A stretch of 16,331 nucleotides of DNA from a bacterium (GTDB taxonomy: Bacteria; Spirochaetota; Spirochaetia; JABEVK01). Position numbers and translations under genes: made by a program. Numbering within the stretch: the stretch's first letter is position 1; each line of letters opens with the position of its first letter. Shown here piece after piece: positions 7,424-14,340 of the stretch. The stretch is taken from the NCBI GenBank assembly GCA_021781625.1, contig JAJXWL010000023.1, forward strand, positions 1-16,331. The letters run 5' to 3'. The notes under the pieces are model-generated. The model searched no databases. It worked only from the letters and a program-made list of their open reading frames with translations, and was not told the DNA's origin.

Positions 7424-8792
7424 TAAGCTTTAAAACTGCGGTCGTACCCCGTCCCAACGTACTGGATAACGTTAAATCTCCCCCCAGCCTTTGAGCTAGA
7501 GTTCGAGATAAAATGAGGCCCAGACCACTGCCTCGTTCACCTTGTGTCCCATGCGTTGAGAGTTTTTGTTCAATTTTGAATAGAGCTTCCAAACTGCTGG
7601 CATCCATTCCAATTCCTTGATCTTCCACGAGAATCTCCCAAAACGCCTCAGACTCATGAACCGAAATGCGGATTTCTCGATCCGGTAAACTGAACTTGAC
7701 AGCATTTGACAAGAGATTCCCGAGAATCCTTTGCAAAGAGTCAGGGTCAGTTTCGATCTGGGGAAGGCCTGTCCAGGGGAAGAGAATTTTGATGTTCTTT
7801 TGGGCCGCAGTGGGTTTGATCCATTCTACAGCGTGAGAGAGAGCTTCACTCAGTTCAATGGGGCGACAGTGGGGTTCCCAGGCTCCCAATTGAGCGTGCG
7901 ACCACCACAGGAGCTTTTCGAGAAACTCATTGGTTTTTTCAAGTGAGGCTGTTAGGGTATCGAGAGCTTCGTACCGGCTGTCTTGGGGCGATGTTTTCAT
8001 CAAGAGATGCTTACGAGCATACCGGGCGGCCCCACCTATGGGTCCTCGTAAATCGTGAGCCACCAGAGAGAAGAAAAGGTCTTTTGCCTTATGAGAATCC
8101 CAAAGTTGTCGGTTACGCTTCAAAACTTGTTGTTCTTTTTCGTGAAGGGTCTGCTGAGCTTTCAGAGAGAGCATCATAAAGTAGCCAAAAAGCATAACCG
8201 TGGACAACAGCATCGCGCCTAAAAGGTAGGGGCCATTGGCTCCTTCGGGGTGTTCAAAGCTACCGGCCGGTATGCCTGGGATCATATTGCTTACGGCACG
8301 AAACAAGGACGCTGCAGAAGCGAGACCAAAAGGGATGGCCGTCAATACTCTCACCCTTTGGGAATGGGGTTCCCGCTTCACCAAGAGTAATCCGGCATCA
8401 AAACCCGTTCCCAAGGCGGCCCAAATCGAAAATACTAAGGACCGAAGACCAAAATCTTGACCGGAAACCAGCAAAAGCGAAAGGAAAACCGGGACCAAGA
8501 TCCCGTACAACGGACGCGGAAAGGGGCGATTGAGGCGGAATACCCAGAGGGCATGGGCAAAAACAAAGAGGGCTGACAAAAAAAGTGTATTGGCCGCGAC
8601 TATGAAAAAAGGGCTAAGATGAGGTCTTAGCAACATCAGAAAAGCCCCGGCGGCCAATAAGCCCTGGGCTGTCACCCAAAGTCGACAACCGGGAAAACGT
8701 TGTTCTACCCAGATGAGGAAGACGGCTAGTAAGGTGTTGCCTAAATAGACCAAAAAGAGGGCTAAACTGAGGGTGGAGATGTCCAGAGCCAA
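7380..8792 (-). CDS. Membrane-bound sensor histidine kinase
   Basis: A 470-residue kinase. Residues 1 to about 210 hold roughly six to seven hydrophobic helices (first about 8-28, last about 190-210) with short loops and no large periplasmic domain, so the sensed signal is probably in or at the membrane. A charged helix 211-237 (coiled coil) leads into the HisKA domain, with phospho-acceptor H246 in FSLVAHDLRGP. The HATPase domain has an N-box (LGNLLSNAVKFS), G1 (DQGIGMD), F-box (LEALFKIEQ) and G2 (RGSGLGLIL). The start is TTG 8792, supported by GGAGG eight bases upstream. It lies 20 nt after the hemerythrin-like gene and is probably co-transcribed with it. Its last 15 codons overlap the convergent response regulator gene. 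The ligand and any domain name for the membrane part are unknown. Confidence 0.92.
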   Translation of the reverse strand: MALDISTLSLALFLVYLGNTLLAVFLIWVEQRFPGCRLWVTAQGLLAAGAFLMLLRPHLSPFFIVAANTLFLSALFVFAHALWVFRLNRPFPRPLYGILVPVFLSLLLVSGQDFGLRSLVFSIWAALGTGFDAGLLLVKREPHSQRVRVLTAIPFGLASAASLFRAVSNMIPGIPAGSFEHPEGANGPYLLGAMLLSTVMLFGYFMMLSLKAQQTLHEKEQQVLKRNRQLWDSHKAKDLFFSLVAHDLRGPIGGAARYARKHLLMKTSPQDSRYEALDTLTASLEKTNEFLEKLLWWSHAQLGAWEPHCRPIELSEALSHAVEWIKPTAAQKNIKILFPWTGLPQIETDPDSLQRILGNLLSNAVKFSLPDREIRISVHESEAFWEILVEDQGIGMDASSLEALFKIEQKLSTHGTQGERGSGLGLILSRTLAQRLGGDLTLSSTLGRGTTAVLKLTKAKPPEADEAKPL

Positions 8793-8812
8793 GTTAGAAT
8801 CCTCCGTTCAAC

Positions 8813-9112
8813 TTATGACCGAGCGACTGAAGAGAGCTCCTGTTCATGTTGACATTGCCACCTTTCTAAAATAAGCCGAAACTCTTCCCAGGGGCCAGAG
8901 AATTCCTGTAACTGTCGAAAAAGCTCCCGATGTGAGGCTTGATGGGCTTCAAGTTCCAATTCTGGGATGCCTTTTTCCTTCATTTGCGCTTCTTCCGTTT
9001 GAAAGAGGCTCATGGCTTGCCGGTAAAAATCCAGCTTGATTAAATCTCGAGGTTTAGGGGTTGGGGTTTGGAGAATTTGATCTAGTAATGCCAAAACGGT
9101 GAACTCTCTCAT
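8813..9112 (-). CDS. Degenerate hemerythrin-like protein
   Basis: A 99-residue soluble protein. The middle part, LFQTEEAQMKEKGIPELELE followed by AHQASHRELFRQL and later LERWQCQHEQEL, follows the bacteriohemerythrin pattern F..EE..M...G.P....H...H..L ... W...H. Hemerythrins bind O2 or NO at a di-iron centre held by five His and two carboxylates. Kept here are the Glu pair, the helix-C His pair (HxxxH) and the late His. Missing are the first-helix His (the N-terminal helix is short), the His before F..EE (replaced by Leu) and the last Asp. A normal di-iron site is therefore unlikely. An in-frame TAA just upstream of ATG 9112 rules out a longer N-terminus. GGGAGG lies about 11 bases upstream. 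It is the first gene in an operon with the sensor kinase, which suggests a regulatory role. The family call is by motif reading. Confidence 0.65.
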   Translation of the reverse strand: MREFTVLALLDQILQTPTPKPRDLIKLDFYRQAMSLFQTEEAQMKEKGIPELELEAHQASHRELFRQLQEFSGPWEEFRLILERWQCQHEQELSSVARS

Positions 9113-9139
9113 CGCTTGTTTTTACCTCCCCCTTGGTTA

Positions 9140-9159
9140 TGTTCCCTGTCTCGTGAACA
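9140..9159. promoter_or_regulatory. Inverted repeat downstream of the hemerythrin-kinase promoter
   Basis: TGTTC at 9140-9144 and GAACA at 9155-9159 form a 5-bp inverted repeat with a 10-bp centre, directly downstream of the predicted start of transcription. It could bind a dimeric regulator. Arms this short may also arise by chance. Confidence 0.3.
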
Positions 9160-9166
9160 CTTAAGA

Positions 9167-9177
9167 ATTATAACATA
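9167..9177 (-). promoter_or_regulatory. Extended -10 promoter of the hemerythrin-kinase operon
   Basis: On the minus strand TATAAT (9172-9167) is preceded by TGT, giving the extended -10 motif TGTTATAAT. No good -35 lies 16-18 bp upstream, which is typical of extended -10 promoters. The predicted start is near 9160, with a leader of about 48 nt to ATG 9112. Confidence 0.6.
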
Positions 9178-9227
9178 TTTTGTAAAAGGATTCTGGAAAA
9201 ATCAAGGAAAAAGTCAAAAAAATCTAA

Positions 9228-9233
9228 TATAAT
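9228..9233 (+). promoter_or_regulatory. Consensus -10 box for the restriction endonuclease gene
   Basis: A perfect TATAAT lies at 9228-9233, inside an A/T-rich run, about 70 bases before the GTG at 9305. The -35 position holds only AGGAAA, so strength is uncertain. The 65-nt leader contains a weak hairpin (GAAAG 9272-9276 with CTTTC 9285-9289) just ahead of the ribosome site AGGAG (9295-9299). Confidence 0.5.
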
Positions 9234-9304
9234 GACGTTGCAATAAGAGTTGTGAGCAGACAATATTTCAGGAAAGGAACTAGTCTTTCAAATTAGGAGT
9301 TATC

Positions 9305-10159
9305 GTGGCCTGGATTAGTAAAATAAATGCTTTCGAAACAATCTCTAAATCGTTTGCAGATTTTGTACCAGACGAGAAGACCTTAAAAAACTGGACTATA
9401 GACGGTAAGGAAATCCCCGCATTCAAGCAGAGAAATCGTTGGGGGTTCGAAGAGTCTCTCGTAGATCAGTGGATTCAAAGAACCAAAGGGTCTCTGGTTT
9501 TCTTGAATAGGGATGATTACATTACCTGTTTCAAGTTCGCGGTTGAAGCCTATTATAGCCAAATGACTCGTGCGGATTTCAACCGAGGTAAACAGCGGGA
9601 CGTAGGGGAATTTCTAACCAACCAACTCATCGGGAAGCTGGGCGAGCTTGCAGTTGCTAACCACGTTAAAAACCATGGTCTTGAAATTAAACTGGATTTC
9701 GATGTAAACGGACAGATTCCTAGCCAAGATATCACCCAGATTTCGACACGACCCAAAATTTGGAATAATCCTGCCATTAAGGTTTCCATTAAATCAACCA
9801 AACTCAAGAATATCTTACTTGCACTTCCAATTAATGAGCTTGATATGATAGATCGCAGGTCAGATATCTATGTCCTGGCACAAGTTGGGCTCTTTGGCGA
9901 TCATTTACTTCGGATAATGAAAGCTTCAAAGTTGGACGTCCTTGCAGATGTTGAAAGTCTCATTCCTGAGTTTGACTCCATACCGGCTCGCATCGGGGGC
10001 TGGGTGAGTTATCAAGAACTAGTCGCTACGGGACCTCTTTCTGTCTCGACCATCAGGGAGCGTTTTGGAATAGCAATGGCAGGTGACAACTACATTCGTA
10101 CCACAGGGGAGCTCAGCACCGACTGGAAAAAGATGTGTTCTCAGATCATAGGGCTTTAG
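9305..10159 (+). CDS. Putative Type II restriction endonuclease with N-terminal HTH
   Basis: A 284-residue protein without a family I can name. Residues about 26-57 (TLKNWTIDGKEIPAF to WGFEESLVDQWI) look like an excisionase/MerR-type helix-turn-helix. The centre fits a PD-(D/E)XK nuclease core: a helix with GKLGELAVANHV (E114), then D142 in SQDIT, then strand IKVSIKSTK with S161-x-K163. The usual Asp/Glu before x-K is thus a Ser, while D142, K163 and E114 are present. The cut site cannot be read from sequence. The start is GTG 9305 with AGGAG five bases upstream and an in-frame TAG 24 bases before it. The gene immediately precedes a C5 DNA methyltransferase in the same direction (58-nt gap), which is the main support for the restriction role. 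Base composition is more AT-rich than in the genes to the right, suggesting acquisition. Confidence 0.65.
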   Translation: MAWISKINAFETISKSFADFVPDEKTLKNWTIDGKEIPAFKQRNRWGFEESLVDQWIQRTKGSLVFLNRDDYITCFKFAVEAYYSQMTRADFNRGKQRDVGEFLTNQLIGKLGELAVANHVKNHGLEIKLDFDVNGQIPSQDITQISTRPKIWNNPAIKVSIKSTKLKNILLALPINELDMIDRRSDIYVLAQVGLFGDHLLRIMKASKLDVLADVESLIPEFDSIPARIGGWVSYQELVATGPLSVSTIRERFGIAMAGDNYIRTTGELSTDWKKMCSQIIGL

Positions 10160-10173
10160 AAACTCTGCTGTAC

Positions 10174-10201
10174 TTGACATTTGTATTGTAGAGCGTAGAA
10201 T
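10174..10201 (+). promoter_or_regulatory. Promoter of the DNA methyltransferase gene
   Basis: A perfect -35 TTGACA (10174-10179) and a -10 TAGAAT (10196-10201, five of six) are separated by 16 bp in the 58-nt gap between endonuclease and methyltransferase. The predicted start, near 10208, leaves a leader of only about 10 nt containing the G-rich ribosome site. The methylase can thus be transcribed without the endonuclease. Confidence 0.7.
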
Positions 10202-10217
10202 ATTATCGGGGGTTGGT

Positions 10218-11357
10218 ATGAAGTTCAGATTAGGGGAACTCTTTTGCGGACCCGGCGGCATAGCATGCGGAGCGTTGTCGGCGCAAAGTCACGATGGTAG
10301 ATTGTCCATTGAGCATGCCTGGGCAACTGACTATGATCTAGACACCTGCGAGACCTACCGAAAGAATATTTGTCCAGATCGACCCGAATCAGTAATTCAT
10401 GAAGACATCAGGACACTCGACTTTGATAGACTAGCTTCCATTTCCGAGATTGATGGTTTAGCCTTTGGCTTTCCTTGCAATGATTTTAGTATTGTTGGTG
10501 AGCAGCGGGGAATACATGGAATATATGGTCCTCTTTACTCCTATGGCGTTAAGGCCCTCAAACGTTTTCATCCGAAGTGGTTTTTAGCCGAAAACGTAGG
10601 CGGACTACGTAACTCAAACGATGGCAAAACGTTTACCAAAATTCTTGGTGCCTTCTTTGACCTTGGATATGATGTTTTTCCCCACCTCTACAAGTTTGAG
10701 GAGTACGGAGTCCCTCAAGCTCGACATAGAATTATCATAGTTGGGATTCGGAAAGAAGAAAATCTTACCTTTAAGATTCCCTCGCGACAACAATACCAGG
10801 ATATCGACATCTCGTCTCGCACGGCAATTGAAGGAACTCCAATACCCAAAAATGCACCAAACAATGAACTTACGAAACAATCCCCCGTGGTTGTGGAAAG
10901 ATTGATGCACATTCTCCCTGGTCAAAATGCTTTTAATGCCCAAATTCCTGACTCTCTTAAACTTAACGTTAAAGGTGCAAAGATAAGTCAAATCTATAAA
11001 CGTTTAGACCCAACAAAGCCTGCCTATACAGTAACTGGTAGTGGTGGCGGCGGTACTCATGTTTATCACTGGTCGGAACCTCGCGCCTTGACAAATCGTG
11101 AACGTGCTCGTCTACAAACATTTCCTGATAACTTTGAGTTTTGTGGTTCTAAAGAAAGTGTTCGAAAGCAGATTGGAATGGCAGTTCCTGTCAATGGTGT
11201 AAAAATAATTTTCAACGCAATCCTCGATACCTTAGCCGGTATTGAGTATCAAGGTGAAAAAGCCAATCTTGCCAGTCTTGTTCATTCAAAATCTGACTTT
11301 ATTCCAGAGATTGACTTCTATTCCCAATTTGTGGTTTCCGAAAAAGAAGTGGTCTAA
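10218..11357 (+). CDS. C5-cytosine DNA methyltransferase (Type II R-M)
   Basis: A 379-residue enzyme that moves a methyl group from AdoMet to cytosine C5 within a short DNA target and protects the host from the neighbouring nuclease. The motifs appear in the normal order: I at 8-14 (LFCGPGG), IV at 84-91 (GFPCNDFS, catalytic C87), VI at 125-127 (ENV), VIII at 167-171 (QARHR), a target-recognition region about 180-260, IX around 287-300 (ALTNRERARLQ) and X at 319-325 (IGMAVPV). Motif IV has Asn after the Pro-Cys where many members have Gln. Nothing is missing, so it should be active. ATG 10218 follows a GGGGG tract and has its own promoter. Target specificity cannot be predicted from sequence reading alone. 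It sits directly after the putative endonuclease and shares its AT-rich composition. Confidence 0.95.
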   Translation: MKFRLGELFCGPGGIACGALSAQSHDGRLSIEHAWATDYDLDTCETYRKNICPDRPESVIHEDIRTLDFDRLASISEIDGLAFGFPCNDFSIVGEQRGIHGIYGPLYSYGVKALKRFHPKWFLAENVGGLRNSNDGKTFTKILGAFFDLGYDVFPHLYKFEEYGVPQARHRIIIVGIRKEENLTFKIPSRQQYQDIDISSRTAIEGTPIPKNAPNNELTKQSPVVVERLMHILPGQNAFNAQIPDSLKLNVKGAKISQIYKRLDPTKPAYTVTGSGGGGTHVYHWSEPRALTNRERARLQTFPDNFEFCGSKESVRKQIGMAVPVNGVKIIFNAILDTLAGIEYQGEKANLASLVHSKSDFIPEIDFYSQFVVSEKEVV

Positions 11358-11395
11358 TTTTAATTGGTACCCAAAACTCAGGTTTGAACATCATT

Positions 11396-11402
11396 AAGGG
11401 GG
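11396..11402 (+). promoter_or_regulatory. Ribosome binding site deciding the start of the Trp-rich gene
   Basis: AAGGGGG at 11396-11402 lies five bases before ATG 11408. It favours this start over an in-frame TTG at 11384, which has no ribosome site and would add eight residues. Confidence 0.7.
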
Positions 11403-11407
11403 CAGGC

Positions 11408-11890
11408 ATGAGTGACGTCGTAGTCTGGATGGATACTGGCTCTGGACCCTGGGTGACACCGTGTGTGCGGGCCTTAAAACAGCATTTAAAGGGAAAGTCT
11501 CCTTGGCGATGGCACTTAGCGGGGTCTCAACGAACCAAAGTGGAGCGGTTAGCCTACGATTTGGGGTTGATTCCCGTGTTTTGTCACGAGGACCAACTCT
11601 CATCTTTGGGGGACGCTCTGACCGCTTTAGGCCCCCAACCTTACTTGGTCATTTCGGATCGTCTGATTTTGACCGCAGATTGGACCCCAGGCCCCTTGGG
11701 GCAATGGAAAGTTTGGCCCAACCTTCGAGTCTGGTTTGCCCCTCCCAACCATTGGGAAGATTCTGAATTTCAACCGTCCACTTGGCTGCCAGAACAGCAA
11801 GTTTTGCGCTTGAAGTGGACCGAATATGAGGCGCGACAGGGCAAATCGTCGTTGTGGGGCGGTCCTAAGGCTCTCTGGATAACCGGTTAG
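11408..11890 (+). CDS. Tryptophan-rich hypothetical protein
   Basis: A 160-residue protein that I do not recognise. It has no signal peptide, membrane segment or Cys/His metal motif. Hydrophobic strands alternate with turns (VVVWMD, YDLGLIPVF, PYLVISDRLIL, WPNLRVWF), suggesting a small alpha/beta or beta-rich soluble domain. Thirteen of its 160 residues are Trp (about 8 percent), often next to Pro, Lys or Arg. The segment from DVVVWMDTGSGP to the GSQRTKVERLAYDLG helix loosely resembles a Rossmann-like opening, but no cofactor motif is clear. The start is ATG 11408 with AAGGGGG upstream. It lies 50 nt after the methyltransferase on the same strand, yet its base composition resembles the chromosome to its right, so it is probably not part of the R-M cassette. 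Its TAG overlaps the stop of the convergent channel gene by 4 nt. Confidence 0.7.
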   Translation: MSDVVVWMDTGSGPWVTPCVRALKQHLKGKSPWRWHLAGSQRTKVERLAYDLGLIPVFCHEDQLSSLGDALTALGPQPYLVISDRLILTADWTPGPLGQWKVWPNLRVWFAPPNHWEDSEFQPSTWLPEQQVLRLKWTEYEARQGKSSLWGGPKALWITG

Positions 11891-11906
11891 CGGGGACGTT
11901 GAGCCT
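11868..11906. terminator. Weak hairpin across the convergent gene ends
   Basis: AGGCTC (11868-11873) and GAGCCT (11901-11906) can pair around a 27-nt loop that itself holds the palindrome AACCGGTT. On the plus strand it is followed by CATTTTG, a poor T-run; on the minus strand there is no T-run. It spans both stop codons and is the only candidate stop signal here. I rate it low. Confidence 0.2.
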
Positions 11907-13173
11907 CATTTTGTAACCTTTGCTCGGCAATTCGTCGAATTTCATCGGCAAACCCAGGAAAGCGGTCGACGACACGGTCGAAGGTAGCTTTATCAATTCG
12001 GTAGAGCTCGCACCAATCCTGCGCGATGATGGTGGCGGTCCGGGGAACAGAATGTAGCAAAGCGATTTCACCAAAGTATTGCCCTCCGGTAAGAACGGCA
12101 TAGCTGGTTTTTCGGTCGAACGAAACGACCTCCACAGACCCTTTTGTGATGAAATACATATCTAATCCCAGTTCGCCTTCCTCAAAGACCACATCGCCGG
12201 GCTGAAGGATTACCGGCTGAAGCTTTAAGATGACTTGACGCAACACGGCTTCGGGAGCGTGTTGAAAAAGAGGTACGCGCTCCAGCAAGTTTCGATTGAG
12301 GTAAAGCCCAATATCCGACCAAAGTTGAGCCGGGAGGGTATCCGAAATTTGCGCCTCTTCGTGACCTCGGCGGAACTTCCACAAGTAATCAAAGTATTCT
12401 CTAACCCGATGTTGAAGATGGCGAGGCACCTTTCGGTACCGCAAAAAGGCCTCAACTTGGTCAATTTTGTGTTGAAAGGTATTTTTGGCGATATCAAAGT
12501 TTGAAATGAGGCTGGCAACCACACCGATGACATAACCGTACATGCCGGCACCAAAGACTTCGATGAAAATGACAAAAAGAATTTGCTGATTTCCATGAGG
12601 GGTAATATCGCCGTAGCCAATTGTGGTCATGGTAGTGACCGTCCAATACAAGGCTCGCAGGTAGAGGCTGGCGTCGTCAAAATGTTCAGGATTGCCGTCG
12701 ACGAGAATCCAAGCGTTGGCGATGTAGTGAGCAGAAAAGGCAAAGATGATGAGGATGTTGAGGATGCGCTGAACGGCGGGAGGCAGTTCAAAAGCTGAGG
12801 TTAAGTCCTGTAAGTACCCCAAAACAAAAAAGAGTCGAAAATAGCGTAAGAAAACGGCTAAGTAGAGCGTATGGGCCGGGTTCATGAGCCCTAACACAAA
12901 GGGCATTTCCCAGGGAAGGGCCGTCAAAAGATCCAAAACCCGCACACTCCAGAACCGGGGCCTCCCTTCGGGCCAATCGGCAAGAGCCGTGAATTCTTCT
13001 CGAAAGCGAAGAATGGACCCCGCCAAAACCAAGGCTATCGCAAGTAATTCCCAGCCCACCCAAGGCCGCCAAAGGGAGGGGGCTAGATCGCTGTACAGAG
13101 GAGCCGTAATCAAGATAAAGAGGTTGGCCAAAAGAGCAACGGCACGAACGGCGAGTACGGGAAGGCGAATCAT
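11887..13173 (-). CDS. Cyclic-nucleotide-gated potassium channel (SthK-like)
   Basis: A 428-residue inner-membrane channel. There are about six TM helices: S1 about 10-25, S2 about 38-55, S3 about 77-95, S4 about 103-118 with only two Arg (R110, R113), S5 about 134-157 and S6 about 200-222. The pore loop holds the K+ filter T184-I-G-Y-G-D189. A C-linker (about 223-310) of the CNG/HCN type (FLRYRKVPRHLQHRVREYFDYLW) leads to a cNMP-binding domain. Its phosphate-binding cassette is at 367-380 (FGEIALLHSVPRTA), with E369 and R378 in place for ribose and phosphate. Length and layout match SthK of Spirochaeta thermophila. The poor S4 suggests weak voltage sensing, so cAMP or cGMP should be the main gate. 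ATG 13173 lies 9 nt after the hydrolase stop without a clear ribosome site, so translation is probably coupled to that gene. Confidence 0.93.
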   Translation of the reverse strand: MIRLPVLAVRAVALLANLFILITAPLYSDLAPSLWRPWVGWELLAIALVLAGSILRFREEFTALADWPEGRPRFWSVRVLDLLTALPWEMPFVLGLMNPAHTLYLAVFLRYFRLFFVLGYLQDLTSAFELPPAVQRILNILIIFAFSAHYIANAWILVDGNPEHFDDASLYLRALYWTVTTMTTIGYGDITPHGNQQILFVIFIEVFGAGMYGYVIGVVASLISNFDIAKNTFQHKIDQVEAFLRYRKVPRHLQHRVREYFDYLWKFRRGHEEAQISDTLPAQLWSDIGLYLNRNLLERVPLFQHAPEAVLRQVILKLQPVILQPGDVVFEEGELGLDMYFITKGSVEVVSFDRKTSYAVLTGGQYFGEIALLHSVPRTATIIAQDWCELYRIDKATFDRVVDRFPGFADEIRRIAEQRLQNEAQRPR

Positions 13174-13182
13174 ATGTTGAGT

Positions 13183-14340
13183 TTACCCAACCAAGCCCGG
13201 GTCGTCGAGCAGATCAAATAAAACTTCTGGCCAACGTTGTTCTGTGCCCCAGCGATTGCCTAAGCGCACGGCAACACCAGAAATCGCAGGTCGAAGTAAG
13301 AGCACTTGGCCATGAATGCCCAAGGCAAAAAAGGCTTCTTCACCACGGCGTTCCAAACCCCACCAATGCCGTCCGTACCAGGCTTTCCCTTGTCGAAGCC
13401 AGTTTCCCCAGGCTCCGGCGACGTTGGAAAAATCTTGGGGCCGGTGCCAAGAACTTTGCCGCTCCCAGCCTTGTGCCAACCAAGAATGGTCCCAAAGCTG
13501 GCGGCCTTGGTGAACCCCTTGGTTCAAAAGCAGTCGTCCCAGAGCCTCTAGGGTTCTCGCCGAAAGCACGAGACCCGATTCCGTTTTGGGAAAGCGCCAC
13601 TTCTGGGAGTCCAAGATCCACCAGCAGGGGGATTCCATTCCCCAGGGTTCCCAAAGCCTTTCTCTCCAGGCTTGCACTAAGACAGGGTCTTGGGAGTCTT
13701 GGGAAGGTCCCCCTAAGGCCTGCTCTAAAAGCATGCCCAACAAGAGGGTATGGTAATCATTATAATGAAAGGTTTGCCCCACCCGACCCGTAAAGCGGGC
13801 CTCGAGGACGGTTTGGCGAGAGTTCGGGTGCAAGAAGGTTCTTACTTGTTCTGAACCCCAGCGAAACGATTCTTGAAAGCGGATCCCCGAAGCCATACGC
13901 CAGACGTGTTCGAGGGTGAGCTCTGGAGGGACTGGGTGACGAAAGGGCAGACCCAAGTTCACCAAGGGGACGTTCTCGGGGAGCGAGAGCTCTAGGCGCA
14001 CAGCTGCCCAGAGTAACGTAAATAACGATTTGGTCAGGGAAAAAACACGAAAAGGTAGGTCGGAATCGCCTGGTTGAGCCTCCCAAACCTGGGGGGCCTT
14101 GCCGGCACGGGACAGGATAACTGTCCGAGTTTGAGTTTGGAATAAAAGTTCTTGAGGGAAAGCCAGAGCGATACCTGCTGAGGAATGGCTTGGGGAGAAC
14201 CTTGTGGCAGAAGAAGTCACCTGAGTCGTCCCCCTCGAAACCACCTTCTGGCGAGGAAAGTATTGTGACTCTTCTAGGGGGCCGACGCGTTTTTTCCACC
14301 CCGGATAGGCTAAACGTCTTAAAGTCCAGTTTTCGATCAA
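13183..14340 (-). CDS. Beta-lactamase-fold serine hydrolase (class C/PBP-like)
   Basis: A 385-residue protein of the beta-lactamase/transpeptidase-like superfamily (PF00144 type). The nucleophile motif is S101-L-T-K104 in FRVFSLTKS, followed by LTLEHVWRMASGIRF, the usual LLxHxSG block. The second motif is Y193-N-D195 in FHYNDYHTLLLG, where the family normally has Y-x-N, so the third position is Asp. The KTG-equivalent is H343-G344 in GIHGQVLLLRP, as in esterase or aminohexanoate-hydrolase relatives. Residues 1-50 form a basic N-terminal extension with no signal peptide or TM, so it is probably cytoplasmic and not a resistance enzyme. It is Trp-rich (23 of 385). TTG 14340 overlaps the upstream TGA as TTGA, with GAGGGG nine bases before, so translation is coupled. 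It sits between an XPB-N/WYL-like gene and the K+ channel gene; the substrate is unknown. Confidence 0.85.
   Translation of the reverse strand: MIENWTLRRLAYPGWKKRVGPLEESQYFPRQKVVSRGTTQVTSSATRFSPSHSSAGIALAFPQELLFQTQTRTVILSRAGKAPQVWEAQPGDSDLPFRVFSLTKSLFTLLWAAVRLELSLPENVPLVNLGLPFRHPVPPELTLEHVWRMASGIRFQESFRWGSEQVRTFLHPNSRQTVLEARFTGRVGQTFHYNDYHTLLLGMLLEQALGGPSQDSQDPVLVQAWRERLWEPWGMESPCWWILDSQKWRFPKTESGLVLSARTLEALGRLLLNQGVHQGRQLWDHSWLAQGWERQSSWHRPQDFSNVAGAWGNWLRQGKAWYGRHWWGLERRGEEAFFALGIHGQVLLLRPAISGVAVRLGNRWGTEQRWPEVLFDLLDDPGLVG

Noticed and set aside
10614..10991. Minus-strand 125-codon ORF inside the methyltransferase gene
   Set aside because: It is antisense to methyltransferase motifs VI and VIII and the recognition region; no ribosome site or family features.
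13760..14299. Minus-strand 179-codon ORF in another frame within the hydrolase gene
   Set aside because: The product is Arg/Pro/Ser-rich with no motif, whereas the overlapping frame carries SxxK and other hydrolase blocks.
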